Below are positions 26,221 through 35,478 of a stretch of DNA of 64,000 bases, piece by piece. Both the position numbers and the translations under genes were made by a program. The notes under the pieces were generated by a model. It worked only from the letters and a program-made list of their open reading frames with translations, was not told the DNA's origin and ran no database searches. Source of the stretch: Cytobacillus sp. S13-E01 (lineage in GTDB: Bacteria; Bacillota; Bacilli; Bacillales; Bacillaceae_L); the NCBI RefSeq assembly GCF_029193815.1, contig NZ_JARFVC010000002.1, positions 186,001 to 250,000 on the forward strand. The letters are read 5' to 3'. Position 1 is the stretch's first letter, and each line of letters opens with the position of its first letter.

Positions 26221-26439
26221 CTATGCCTCATTTTCATACAGGTCCCATGCTTCATCAAATACAGTCATGCTTTTCATATATTCACCATTAAACTCAAGAT
26301 ATGAGCTAAGTTCGTGGTAATCACTAGACCCTTTAGGAAAACTGTGATCTTCATATATATCGTTTGCAAATTGGCTTATCTCATTGTGAGCCTTTGCACT
26401 ACGGTACTTTAATATAAAATGATAAAATGATTTTGCCAT
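26221..26439 (-). CDS. yozE: YozE family SAM-like protein
   Basis: 72 aa, ATG with GAGGGG upstream. YozE_SAM_like family: KSFYHFILKYRSAK, ANDIYEDHSFPKGSSDYHELSSYLE and a C-terminal FDEAWDLYE. Function unknown. In B. subtilis the next gene is yokU-kamA; here a 12-kb block intervenes. Confidence 0.88.
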   Translation of the reverse strand: MAKSFYHFILKYRSAKAHNEISQFANDIYEDHSFPKGSSDYHELSSYLEFNGEYMKSMTVFDEAWDLYENEA

Positions 26440-26558
26440 TTCTATCCCCTCAACTATGATAAGTGTTTAATCATTTTATCATACTTAAAAACATTTTTAA
26501 GTATAAAAACCTGGAACCTAGGAATTCAGCTATCATGTGCCCAATTTATTTAGAAAAA

Positions 26559-27620
26559 CTAAAAATAAAAACTGCTCTTTTCGTCTAGTGATAGGATAAA
26601 CGAACATATTAACTGTTCTGTTGCTTTAACGTCTTCTAAATCAACAACTTCTACAGGTGAGTGTGCATAACGAGATGGAATCGATAAGACACCAGTTGGA
26701 ATTCCTCTGTTGCTTAATGATACCGCTCCACCATCAGTTCCAATCCCCGGAAATACTTCATATTGAAATGTAATATCGTTTTCTCTAGCAAGTGTTACCA
26801 GGCTTTCCTTCACAGTCGGATGTGCAATCAAACTAAAATCAATAATTTTAATGCCTGTCCCAGCACCTAGAAATAACGAGTTATCCATCGTTTCTTCAGG
26901 TGTATCACTTACCGCAGTTGTATCCACAGCTATTGCTACATCTGCTTCAATATTATGCGCCGCAACTTTTGCTCCCCTTAAACCAACTTCTTCTTGTACT
27001 GTGAACAAGAAATAAATTTCTCCCGCAAATTTTTTCTTAGAGAGTTTTTCTAGTACAGATAGCAACACCGCACAACCTGCTCGGTCATCTAAGCCCTTCC
27101 CTACAACTCTTCCAGTTCGTAAATTGCCAAGTAATTCCAAATCACTCGCCCATGTAATAGGAGAACCAATTTCAACACCCATCTTGAGTACTTCTTCCTT
27201 AGAACGGGCCCCAATGTCTATATACAGGTTTTGATGTTTTCTCACTTTTGAAGCGTCATCAAATTTTACATAATGAGCCGACATAGTACCAATTACACCT
27301 AGTAATTCTGTATCGCGAGTTCTTACCTTTACCTTTTGTGCTAAAAGGATTCTATCATCATGGCCTCCTAGCTTCTCAAACCGAATTAGCCCATTATCTT
27401 CAATCTTCTTAACGATAAATCCTATCTCATCCATATGTGCAGTAAGAATTACTTTTGGTCCAGGACTGCTTCCTTTTTTCAATCCGATTACATTACCGAT
27501 CGGATCGATTTTCACTTCATCTACTAAATCCTCTACATAACCCTTTATGAAATAAGAGATTGGTTGCTCATACCCACAAGGACCATGAAGACTTGTTAAC
27601 TTTTTCAATAACTCAAACAT
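26559..27620 (-). CDS. M42 family metallopeptidase (glutamyl/aminopeptidase-like)
   Basis: 353 aa from the ATG at 27620 (AAAGGAG 8 bases upstream). Metal and catalytic residues: TAHMDEIGF, GKGLDDRAGC, VQEEVGLRGA, AVDTTAV and AHSPVEVVD. M42 enzymes are cytoplasmic di-metal aminopeptidases related to PepA and YsdC. A perfect palindrome sits just upstream of the start. It is the leftmost gene of the accessory block. Confidence 0.92.
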   Translation of the reverse strand: MFELLKKLTSLHGPCGYEQPISYFIKGYVEDLVDEVKIDPIGNVIGLKKGSSPGPKVILTAHMDEIGFIVKKIEDNGLIRFEKLGGHDDRILLAQKVKVRTRDTELLGVIGTMSAHYVKFDDASKVRKHQNLYIDIGARSKEEVLKMGVEIGSPITWASDLELLGNLRTGRVVGKGLDDRAGCAVLLSVLEKLSKKKFAGEIYFLFTVQEEVGLRGAKVAAHNIEADVAIAVDTTAVSDTPEETMDNSLFLGAGTGIKIIDFSLIAHPTVKESLVTLARENDITFQYEVFPGIGTDGGAVSLSNRGIPTGVLSIPSRYAHSPVEVVDLEDVKATEQLICSFILSLDEKSSFYF

Positions 27621-27641
27621 TCTATCCACTCCTTTAGCTAT

Positions 27642-27655
27642 GTGAAATATTTCAC
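27642..27655. promoter_or_regulatory. Perfect 14-bp palindrome GTGAAATATTTCAC
   Basis: 22 bp upstream of the M42 peptidase ATG; fits a repressor operator in the leader. Binding protein unknown. Confidence 0.4.
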
Positions 27656-27991
27656 TTCAGTCGATTAATGTTGTAACATAGTTTAGTATAATGAATGTTT
27701 TCAAAATTATCAATTTACTAGGAAAAAGTGTATTTTAATAATAGCTACCATAACCGCTACAATTCTCACTTGAACAGGTAGAAAATTTAGAAAATGGTCA
27801 AATACTACTGACGTCAGGAAAAATCAAGGTGATTGGTCAAATTTCATTTGGTTAATTGAAGGAGTATATTTGAAGACAAAACAGTATATAATACTTGCTT
27901 AAATTAAAAAGTTTTTATAAAGCTATGGTCGAATAGCCAAAAAATTGTTAAAATCAACTAGACTAAAACAAAATGATAGGGTGAATAAACA
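27656..27991. other. Intergenic region between divergent M42 and hesB-like genes
   Basis: No coding signal. Probably holds both promoters: TATAAT at about 27892 lies 100 bp before the hesB-like start, without an obvious well-spaced -35. Confidence 0.4.
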
Positions 27992-28270
27992 TTGGTTATT
28001 ACTAACGAAGCTCGTGAGCTTTTAAAGGAAATGTTCCAAGAACAGAACGCTAAAAATGTTCGTATTTATTTTGCTGGCTATGGCTGAGGAGATCCAAAAA
28101 TAGGACTGGCTCTGGATGAGCCAGCAGCAGATGATTCAATCACAACGATAAACGAAATAGTAGTGGCGATTGACCCAATGATTGAACCTAATACTAAAGA
28201 CCTAATCCTTGATATAAGTGGGGATAAAAAAGGGCTTTCGTTGTTGGGTAATACAGGGAATTGTTGTTAA
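27992..28270 (+). CDS. HesB-like protein with in-frame TGA: probable selenoprotein
   Basis: 92 codons read through one TGA at 28085-28087 (codon 32). TTG start with AGGGTG 8 bases upstream. Upstream part is VITNEARELLKEMFQ..NVRIYFAGYG, then TGA, then GDPKIGLALDEPAADD and a tail ending LLGNTGNCC. Both sides of the TGA are in one frame and read as one HesB/IscA-like domain; in homologues I remember, the position is Cys or selenocysteine (HesB-like (seleno)protein family). A hairpin with a G-containing apical loop starts 18 bases after the TGA, the place of a bacterial SECIS. Role likely redox or Fe-S related; unproven. A nonsense mutation is the alternative. A dedicated terminator follows. Confidence 0.82.
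28106..28124 (+). promoter_or_regulatory. SECIS-like hairpin
   Basis: Perfect 7-bp stem CTGGCTC / GAGCCAG with loop TGGAT. The loop G at 28114 is 27 bases past the TGA. Bacterial SECIS elements are stem-loops just inside the coding region with a G among the first loop bases at this distance; SelB would bind it. Confidence 0.75.
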
Positions 28271-28282
28271 CACACTAGAGAA

Positions 28283-28313
28283 AAGAGGAGCTAATCGCTC
28301 CTCTTATTTTTTC
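28283..28313 (+). terminator. Terminator of the hesB-like gene
   Basis: 9-bp perfect stem AAGAGGAGC / GCTCCTCTT, TAATC loop, then ATTTTTT. Confidence 0.88.
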
Positions 28314-28355
28314 TCGCTACCGTGCAACTTTTAACTGCATAGGACGTTTCACTTG

Positions 28356-30020
28356 TTAAACTTCAATAATAATTGGAAGGATCATTGGCTTCTTTTTAGT
28401 TTTTTGATAAATATATTGTCCGACTGTTTTTCTTATATTTTGTTTCATAACATTCCATTGGTTGTCTTGTTGATCGTTAATGGTTTTTGTAATAAGTCGA
28501 TTTACTTCTTTAATGAGTTCCTCGGAGTCTCTAACATACACGAATCCACGAGAAATTGTGTCGGGTCCAGAAACCAGTTTCTTTTCTCTTTTACCCATGG
28601 TTAAGACAACTACAAGCATTCCATCCTCTGACAACTGTTTGCGATCTCTTAGTACAATGTCCCCAACATCACCAAGACCAATCCCGTCTACATAGGTATT
28701 TCCTACAGGTATCTTTCGTGTTTGACGGGCAATGGTGTGTTCAATATCGAGAACATCACCATTTTCTATGATAAACGTGTTTCCTTGCTCGACTCCAACG
28801 GATTCGGCCAACAGACGATGTTTGTGAAGCATTCTATATTCACCGTGTATGGGAATAAAATATTTTGGTTTCATTAATGTCAGCATTAATTTCAGATCTT
28901 CCTGATAGCCATGACCGGATACATGCATTCCTGATGAACTTCCAGATCCATAAATGACTTTTGCCCCAAGAGAAAATAAGTTGTCAACGATACGAGTGAC
29001 ATTACGTTCATTCCCAGGGATTGGACCCGCTGCAAAGATAACTGTATCTTCAGGTAATATTTCGACACCTCGGAAATTTCCAGTGGAAAGACGTGCAAGA
29101 GCAGCTAATGGTTCACCTTGACTTCCTGTACACAGAATAGCTACTTTTTCAGGAGATAGCTCATTAATTTGATCTGGTTCAATTAACATTCCATCGGGAA
29201 CATTTAAATAACCTCGTTCCATTGCTACCTGTACAACATTCACCATACTTCTTCCTAATAATGCTAGCTTACGGTTTGTTATTTGGGCTGCATCCACAAC
29301 TTGCTGAACACGATTAATATTTGAAGCGAAGGTAGAAAGAATGACTTTTCGTCTTGCCTTCATGAAAGCTTCTTCCACATGTTCTCCTACCATTTGTTCA
29401 GTTGGGGTTAAGCCTGGACGTTCGGCATTTGTACTCTCAGACAAAAGAAGCAAAACACCTTCACTGCCGATTTTAGCCAGTTTATGAATATCCCCATGTT
29501 CATTATTCGCAGGAGTTAAATCAATCTTGAAGTCCCCAGTATGTACAATATTTCCCTCTGATGTTTTAAAGACAATACCTAGGCAATCAGGTATACTATG
29601 GATCACTTTGAAAAAGTTCACGCCAATTCCACCTAGTTTTAAGTCTGAATTGGAGTCAATTTCAATCAATTCAGTCTCCCTTAAAATTTTATGTTCTCTT
29701 AACTTTAATTCAATTAAACCCAGTGTGAACCGTGTTGCATAAACGGGTACATTTAATTTTTTTAAGAAGAATGGAATTCCCCCGATATGATCTTCATGCC
29801 CATGTGTAACAATTAATGCCCTGATTTTATCTTTATTATCTAGCAAATACGTAATATCAGGAATAATCAAATCAATTCCAGGTAAACTCTCGTCTGGAAA
29901 CTTATTACCACAGTCGATGATCAAGATATCGTTTGCTTGCTGGACTGCATACATGTTTTTACCGATTTCATTCAGGCCGCCTAAGGCAAAAATAGATAAC
30001 GCATTCTCTTTTATGCTCAA
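28356..30020 (-). CDS. Ribonuclease J family protein (RNase J1-like paralogue)
   Basis: 554 aa, TTG start with GGGAGG 8 bases upstream. Beta-lactamase/beta-CASP nuclease: THGHEDHIGG (residues 72-80), HSIPD, HTGDF, SESTN, TGSQGEP and PIHGEYRM, C-terminal KKKPMILPIIIEV. RNase J makes 5'-3' exo- and endonucleolytic cuts in RNA. Length equals B. subtilis RnjA (555 aa), but no rpoY/ykzG gene precedes it and many positions differ from RnjA as I recall it, so this may be an additional paralogue within the accessory block. Confidence 0.85.
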   Translation of the reverse strand: MSIKENALSIFALGGLNEIGKNMYAVQQANDILIIDCGNKFPDESLPGIDLIIPDITYLLDNKDKIRALIVTHGHEDHIGGIPFFLKKLNVPVYATRFTLGLIELKLREHKILRETELIEIDSNSDLKLGGIGVNFFKVIHSIPDCLGIVFKTSEGNIVHTGDFKIDLTPANNEHGDIHKLAKIGSEGVLLLLSESTNAERPGLTPTEQMVGEHVEEAFMKARRKVILSTFASNINRVQQVVDAAQITNRKLALLGRSMVNVVQVAMERGYLNVPDGMLIEPDQINELSPEKVAILCTGSQGEPLAALARLSTGNFRGVEILPEDTVIFAAGPIPGNERNVTRIVDNLFSLGAKVIYGSGSSSGMHVSGHGYQEDLKLMLTLMKPKYFIPIHGEYRMLHKHRLLAESVGVEQGNTFIIENGDVLDIEHTIARQTRKIPVGNTYVDGIGLGDVGDIVLRDRKQLSEDGMLVVVLTMGKREKKLVSGPDTISRGFVYVRDSEELIKEVNRLITKTINDQQDNQWNVMKQNIRKTVGQYIYQKTKKKPMILPIIIEV

Positions 30021-30164
30021 TTTTATATCCTCCCACGTTAAATGATAGCCTTAGTATACCCTTTTGATTACCCTTTATTAGAGGCTTGGATCACTTCATC
30101 AACTCTAGTACCCGGTTAGCTTAAACAAGAAACAAATTCTATTTTAAAACTATATAATCTTTTT

Positions 30165-30420
30165 TTAGAATAGAATATGTCGCCATATCCCGAAACTTCC
30201 CTTTGATAAACATCTTTCTTTAGATACTCCTTCTAATCTCATTCCTAATTTTTGCAGAACTTTCTGTGATTGAGCATTTTCAACCATACAAGGGGCTTCA
30301 ATTTTATTTAATTCCATGTTTTCAAACCCAAACTGTATTACCTTAGAGGCTGATTCAACACCCGAACCCTTTCCCCAATACTCCTTTGATAGAATAAAAC
30401 CTATTTCAGCTCTATAATGG
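30165..30420 (-). pseudogene. GNAT acetyltransferase fragment (N-terminus missing)
   Basis: Open in one frame without a start: HYRAEIGFILSKEYWGKG, ASKVIQFGFENMELNKIEA, VENAQSQKVLQKLGMRLEG, then a stop after GIWRHILF. This is the C-terminal half of a RimJ/RimL-type acetyltransferase (acetyl-CoA site QSQKVLQKLG). The break point is next to a GGGAC palindrome at 30427. Confidence 0.8.
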
Positions 30421-30426
30421 GTAGTT

Positions 30427-30455
30427 TAGACCAGAGGGACAGTCCCCCTGGTCTA
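30427..30455. repeat. GGGAC palindrome (copy 1)
   Basis: TAGACCAGagGGGAC-type hairpin: outer arms TAGACCAG / CTGGTCTA and inner GGGAC / GTCCC. Located exactly at the truncation of the GNAT fragment. Related palindromes at 31699-31717 and 59851-59875. Confidence 0.55.
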
Positions 30456-30598
30456 TTTTAGCAGTTGATTTTGATAAAAGCAGTTGGAAAGATGAATAAG
30501 TAGTTCAGATAATGTGGAGAAAATACAAATTCACATTAAAATTATCATTTAAAAAAACTAAAGAAAAAGCATTGGCATTAACAGGTAATTTATCATTT

Positions 30599-30630
30599 AA
30601 AAACGCTTAGATCAAATTCCAAGCGTTTTT
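30599..30630. terminator. Orphan terminator-like hairpin
   Basis: Perfect 10-bp stem AAAAACGCTT / AAGCGTTTTT. On the plus strand it ends a short frame (LTGNLSFKNA) with no gene start; on the minus strand it follows the membrane gene at 30684. Confidence 0.65.
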
Positions 30631-30683
30631 CATCATGTTTAATTTTTTCATCTCCAACCAAATTTCGACTAACAAAATAAATA

Positions 30684-31099
30684 TTAAGCACTTTTATACA
30701 TTACTCTCAATATTATTTTTGAGAGAATAAAAGAAATTATAAAAACAATAACAGCCGTAATAATCCACATAATAAACAAATCATCACTAAATTCTTGTAT
30801 TTTTTCCCCAAGCGTTAATGCCCTTCCATCTTCATTTCCTGTTGGTTGAAAATAAAGAACATGGTCAGCAATCAAATCAAATAAAGCAAGAACCCAAAAA
30901 AGGAAAAAACCTACAAAGGCTGTGCTCCCCTTAGCAGCGTCGATTTCACCTTTTTTCTTAAAAACATGCTTGTTATTACTGTAATTACAGAAAGTGCTAC
31001 GATAATTATAAAAAATTCATTTAATTCTACATAGCTTGATTTTGTACTGAGTAGAGCTAATAATGTTAATAGACCAATTAACCCTAATACCTTTTTCAT
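30684..31099 (-). CDS. Membrane protein split by a -1 frameshift at A AAA AAG
   Basis: ATG at 31099 with GGAGG upstream opens a frame of 62 codons (MKKVLGLIGLLTLLALLS.., second span to SMFLRKK) that stops at 30911. The -1 frame continues GEIDAAKGSTAFVGFFLFWV..DLIADHVLYFQPTG and a last span IMWIITAVIVFIISFILSKI to 30684, with no own SD or start. Joined at the heptamer 30956-30950 the product is about 138 aa with four spans. Either a programmed -1 frameshift or an indel in the A6 run. Family not recognised. Confidence 0.6.
30950..30956 (-). other. Slippery heptamer A AAA AAG in phase
   Basis: Codons 49-50 of the upstream frame are AAA AAG preceded by A, exactly the X XXY YYZ phase. A -1 slip continues GGT GAA ATC in the downstream frame. 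A weak GCTGCT..AGCA-CAGC hairpin starts about 11 bases further. Confidence 0.55.
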
Positions 31100-31175
31100 T
31101 TATGTTCCTCCATTCCTTTAAAACTAAATGCTTGGTTAGTATTTTAGTTCAACATTTAAAATCTATAAACTAATT

Positions 31176-31388
31176 TTAACATAAATTTTCCATTTCCTTT
31201 TCAAAAATAGTTCGCCTGATTTTAAGCATGGGGGTATATAGCTCAATCATGTGTCTTTCATAATAAACAATACCATTCTGGTAACGCTTATTTGGATTAC
31301 AGCTACGTAAAATGATGGGTTTCTTTCTTAATTGAATTATTATGTGATTACCTTTTAAAATTGATGGTATAAGGGGTTTGTCATGAAG
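31176..31388 (-). pseudogene. Remnant of an unknown gene
   Basis: About 70 codons open without a start: LIPSILKGNHIIIQLRKKP, NKRYQNGIVYYERHMIELY, then TPMLKIRRTIFEKEMENLC and stop. Reads like the C-terminus of a real protein but the 5' part is gone. Family not recognised. Confidence 0.35.
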
Positions 31389-31694
31389 CTATGAGAGTGT
31401 AAATTACTGTGGTAATTTTGTGGTTAAGGGGATCATCATTATATCTTAAATAATCTTCACTTCTTAATAAATTTTAAGTACTCCGGTTCAGATTTCGTTC
31501 AGCTGTTAATTATGTTACTTGAATTCTAATCACTCCCATCGTTGGTATAATAAAATTTATTAGAAAAGCACTTCTTCAATTATTTATAGTTGTTCCTCAT
31601 TTTCTATTTTCGATATATTTCCTTATAATCCTTTTTCAATTCTAAAAAAGTTGTGAACAATTCTATTAGAATAAAACTTTACGTTTGCACAGCG
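31389..31694. other. AT-rich region with no supported gene
   Basis: Only short frames, no SD sites, no clear hairpins. Sits between a gene remnant and a truncated transposase. Confidence 0.4.
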
Positions 31695-31698
31695 TAAC

Positions 31699-31717
31699 GG
31701 GACGAGGTACCTGTCCC
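31699..31717. repeat. GGGAC palindrome (copy 2)
   Basis: GGGACGAGGTACCTGTCCC, near-perfect 19-bp palindrome, lying at the truncation point of the IS1595-type transposase. Confidence 0.6.
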
Positions 31718-31725
31718 CTAGTCCC

Positions 31726-32436
31726 TCAAGCATCTGTAACAAGGACATTATCAGGTGTCAGTTTAGAGCCAATCATATTATCAACCTTAGATTTGATAAC
31801 ACGCCCCATACAAGCAACCTTTGAAACAGTTGCTTTTGTACGGTCTCGTGCGACAAGAACACAGACCTGTTCGTGACTAATCCCTCTGTGTTTAGACTTT
31901 CCACCACGTTTACGAGATTTACGTTCAGAAATACCACGTCTACCTTTTTCAGAGTATAGGAAATAGGTTTCGTCAACTTCAACGATACCTTCAAATTGCT
32001 CAAAATCCATTTGTTTTAATGCACTTAACAATTTGTGCCTCCAATAAAAAAGAGTAACCCAAGTAACCCCTATGATTTCAGCAGATTTTCGCAGGGAATA
32101 GCCTTTGAACATACAATCAACAAACGTAATCCATTCATCGCCTTTTCGAGTGCGATAAAGAACTGTATTAGTTGTATCAGTAAAGGTCTTATTACAACAC
32201 TTACAACGATAACGTTGGCGACCATTGTATTTCCCGAACCTAACAACGTGTTCAGATGCACAATGAGGACATTCAAATCCTTCATTGAAACGAGTTTCTC
32301 GCATCTCATTAATTAGACGACCACCGACGGAGGAAGAAGGTTCAACGTAGCGTTTAACCCATTGAAACACTCGCTCTTTTTCTGTATGTGACAAATTGCC
32401 AATATGTTTTAATAGATTACTGAACGCTTTGCTCAA
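31726..32436 (-). pseudogene. IS1595-family transposase, C-terminally truncated
   Basis: About 236 codons from the TTG at 32436 (GGAGG 8 bases upstream). Zinc ribbon FECPHCASEHV...RYRCKCCNKTF, then the helix-turn-helix-like KSAEIIGVTWVTLFYWRHK, then the DDE domain start VEVDETYFLYSEKGRRG and the second Asp in NVLVTDA, where the frame ends. The rest of the catalytic domain (usually about 80 more residues) is missing, replaced by a GGGAC palindrome. No inverted repeats or target duplication are evident. Inactive remnant. Confidence 0.85.
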
Positions 32437-32843
32437 CCTTTCCACCTCCCGAATGTTTGTTCCTATGTTAATTATACTTACATTTTGGAGAGGTTTCAAA
32501 TATCAACATTTACCTTTAACAGAGCCATTGAGTAAAAAACTGCAAACCAAGAGGATTAGTATTATCTGGTTTGCAGTTTCAAATAAACATAATGTTAAAA
32601 ATGTCATTTGACTAATTAGTTGTTTCCGTACTCAATATGTGCAGAGTGTATGTGGCCACACAAGAGTGATGGTGGGTTTATTACTTTCTTAAGACCTTTT
32701 TCTTTTTAGAAAATAGACTTTATCAATACAAAAGTTACCGGCTGCAATGGATGAAACTTAATGAAATAAGTACACATAAGTTGATGTGATTCATTTTTTA
32801 TCTAATTTTTTGAGAGTTACATCATTTCACTGTCCCCGTTTCA

Positions 32844-33806
32844 TCAACATTCTTTTCCAAAGTTATCAAGCAATGCACGCACTTCATCTGTTGATTTCGT
32901 GTTCATCAATTGATTTCTTAATTCACCAGCTCCACGGAATCCTTTGACATAAATTTTGAAAAAACGATGAAGCCCTGTGATTGAACGTGGCAGTGCTTCC
33001 GCATATCGATCTTGAAGATCAAGCTGCAATCTTAAAAGACCAAGGTATTCTTTACTGCTATGTTCTTTTGGCTCTTTTTCAAAAGCAAAAGGATTTTTAA
33101 AAATACCTCGCCCGATCATAACGCCATCGATACCATATTGCTCAGCAAGCTGCAGCCCAGTTTGACGGTCAGGAATGTCTCCATTGATTGTTAGTAGCGT
33201 ATTTGGTGCGAAACGGTCACGTAATTTTTTAATTTCCGGAATTAGCTCCCAGTGCGCATCTACTTGGCTCATTTCCTTTCTTGTACGTAAATGAATAGAA
33301 AGGTTCGCAATATCCTGTTTTACAATATGCGTTAGCCACTCCTCCCACTCATTTACATCGTTATTGCCAAGTCTTGTTTTCACGCTGACAGGCAGGCCGC
33401 CCGCTTTTGCAGCTTGAATAAGTTCTGCGGCAACATCTGGACGCAGAATAAGGCCACTACCTTTCCCTCTCGATGCCACATTCGGTACAGGGCATCCCAT
33501 ATTAATATCGATGCCTTTAAATCCTAGTTTTGCCATGCCAATGCTCATTTGACGGAAATTTTCGGGATTATCCCCCCAAATATGTGCCACCATTGGCTGT
33601 TCATCTTCTGTAAAAATCAAACGGCCACGCACACTTTTCATGCCCTCTGGATGACAATAGCTATCCGAGTTTGTAAACTCTGTGAAAAATACATCCGGTC
33701 GACCTGCTTCACTTATAACGTGACGAAAAACAACATCTGTCACATCTTCCATTGGTGCAAGTACAAAAAATGGTCGTGGTAAATCACGCCAAAAATTATC
33801 TATCAT
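32844..33806 (-). CDS. dus: tRNA-dihydrouridine synthase
   Basis: About 320 aa from the ATG at 33806 ([19 protein letters not shown]); an upstream TTG extension lacks an SD. FMN TIM-barrel motifs: [29 protein letters not shown] (catalytic Cys), [16 protein letters not shown] and [12 protein letters not shown]. Reduces uridine to dihydrouridine in tRNA D-loops. Isolated single gene inside the accessory block; intact in contrast to its neighbours. Confidence 0.9.
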   Translation of the reverse strand: MIDNFWRDLPRPFFVLAPMEDVTDVVFRHVISEAGRPDVFFTEFTNSDSYCHPEGMKSVRGRLIFTEDEQPMVAHIWGDNPENFRQMSIGMAKLGFKGIDINMGCPVPNVASRGKGSGLILRPDVAAELIQAAKAGGLPVSVKTRLGNNDVNEWEEWLTHIVKQDIANLSIHLRTRKEMSQVDAHWELIPEIKKLRDRFAPNTLLTINGDIPDRQTGLQLAEQYGIDGVMIGRGIFKNPFAFEKEPKEHSSKEYLGLLRLQLDLQDRYAEALPRSITGLHRFFKIYVKGFRGAGELRNQLMNTKSTDEVRALLDNFGKEC

Positions 33807-34049
33807 TTCAAACTCAAATCCTCTCACTATGGATACAACTTCAAACTCTCGGTCCAAAAATATAAAGCCAAATGTTCCACTTCTTTTACACTTATATCAT
33901 GCTTAATAACTTATTATCAAACACAAGTACATTTGGACATTCATAATTTGTTAAAAACTATTGTGAAATCGCAATGTTTATTTTAACTAAAATCGGTCCT
34001 AAATATTAGGATAGTGCTATCCTCCACTTGTGCAGAAGTCATGTTGTGA

Positions 34050-35021
34050 TCAAACTTTCAACCTTTAAAAGATTTGGTTTTTGAGGATGAAAGATTAATT
34101 GGAATAGAAGCAGAAAAAGATGGTCAGCCTTTTTTCATCAAAAGTAAAGCTGTCATACTAGCAGGCGGTGGCTTTGAACGAAATCCCGAACTTCGTAAAA
34201 AATATCATAATTTAGGAACGGATTGGACATCGGCAAGTCCAGATAATACAGGAGACATGCTTTTAATTGCTCAAAAGCATAACCTTGATACAGCATTATT
34301 AGACGATGCTTGGTGGGGGCCAACAGCCATTGGTGCAGATGGATCGCGAAAATTTATGGTCTATGACCGCTCCATGCCACACTGTATCATCGTGGACCAC
34401 ACGGGAGAACGTTATTTCAATGAATCGGAATCCTACACGGATGCTGGTCACGCGATTCTTGAAAGACAAGAGAAGAATGGCAAGGCAATTCACTCATGGC
34501 TCATCATGGAAAGTCGCCACCGTGATCGATACTTGTTCGGTGATATGATGCCTAAAAGAACTCCTAAAGAAGCGATTGAGAGCGGTTTCATAGTGAAGGC
34601 AGACTCTATAGAAGAACTAGCAAGAAAGTGTGAGATCGATTATAAAGGTTTAACAACTACAATTACACGTTTCAATACATTTGTAGAAAAAGGCGTTGAT
34701 GAAGATTTTGGTCGTGGCAACTCAGCTTACGATAACTATTATGGAGATCCAAAGTACAAAAATCCAAATTTAGGGGCAATTGAGAAAGCGCCGTTTTATG
34801 CATGCAAGATCTACCCTGGTGATTTAGGAACTAAAGGTGGTATTGTAGCGAACGAATACGGTCAGGCACTCCGAAATAATCAACCAATCGAAGGACTATA
34901 TGCAACTGGCAATTGTTCTGCATCTGTTATGGGGCGTGTTTACCCTGGACCAGGCTCTACATTAGGACCAACTACTGTTTTTGGATATATTGCAGCAAAT
35001 CACATAAAAGAAACTTTATAA
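34050..35021 (+). pseudogene. FAD-binding flavoprotein fragment (3-ketosteroid dehydrogenase / fumarate reductase-like)
   Basis: About 320 codons, N-terminal FAD Rossmann region (GxGxxG) and start codon missing; a TGA lies directly upstream in frame. Retained: ILAGGGFERNPEL, TGERYFNES, AGHAILERQEK, and the C-terminal FAD motif GLYATGNCSASVMGRVYPGPG. Full proteins are about 550 aa. Followed 22 bp later by an internally deleted SDR gene, suggesting a former steroid- or aromatic-catabolism module. Confidence 0.85.
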
Positions 35022-35043
35022 CAATATTTTAGGAGGCATTATA

Positions 35044-35315
35044 ATGAAAGTTTTAAACAAAGTAATAGTCGTTACAGGTGGGGGTAATGGAATTGGACGT
35101 GAATTAGTACTTACCCTTCTTTCAAAAGGAGCAGCCAGGACCAGATTAACAAATTATTAACACCAAAACTAGCATCAGAAGTAATTATTAAGGGTATGGA
35201 AAATGACCAATTTAGAGTTTTAGCGGGAAAAGACTCACAACTAATGGATTTATTCTATCAATTTAATCCGAAGTGGGCCGCTGATTTGATTGCTAAGAAA
35301 TTAAAAGGTATGTAA
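35044..35315 (+). pseudogene. Short-chain dehydrogenase (SDR) with internal deletion
   Basis: ATG with AGGAGG upstream gives VIVVTGGGNGIGRELVLTLL (NAD site) and then runs out of frame; the C-terminus resumes as LLTPKLASEVIIKG, RVLAGKDSQLMDLFYQ and KKLKGM in another frame. Roughly the middle 500 bp including the catalytic Tyr-x3-Lys is gone. Confidence 0.85.
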
Positions 35316-35323
35316 AAAAGTAA

Positions 35324-35372
35324 CAGGCTTTTCCAGAAATGAATTATTCTGAGAAAAGCCTGCCTTTTTATT
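35324..35372 (+). terminator. Terminator after the SDR remnant
   Basis: CAGGCTTTTC / GAAAAGCCTG stem extended by AGAA / TTCT, followed by CCTTTTTATTTT. Confidence 0.85.
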
Positions 35373-35385
35373 TTACTTTAACTCT

Positions 35386-35475
35386 TTACTTCCTTCTATC
35401 TAAGCGTTTGAGTTCTTCAGGGACGAGATTAAATTTACTATCATTCATAACCGCAGAAATTCCAACATTCTTTTT
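35386..35475 (-). pseudogene. Fragment of a second kamA (3' end)
   Basis: Minus-strand translation [27 protein letters not shown] matches the C-terminal part of the intact KamA at 39217-40641 ([28 protein letters not shown]). Nucleotides are similar but not identical, so it is not a recent copy. It starts immediately after the stop of the chimeric ORF. Confidence 0.8.
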
Positions 35476-35478
35476 ATC

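Noticed and set aside
28085-28087. TGA as a simple nonsense mutation in the hesB-like gene
   Set aside because: Not excluded, but less likely: no other lesion in the gene, flanking motif fits the known Sec position, and a SECIS-like hairpin is present.
30534-30610. Short plus-strand frame ending LALTGNLSFKNA before a terminator-like hairpin
   Set aside because: Only about 32 codons, no SD; may be the tail of a lost gene but cannot be supported.
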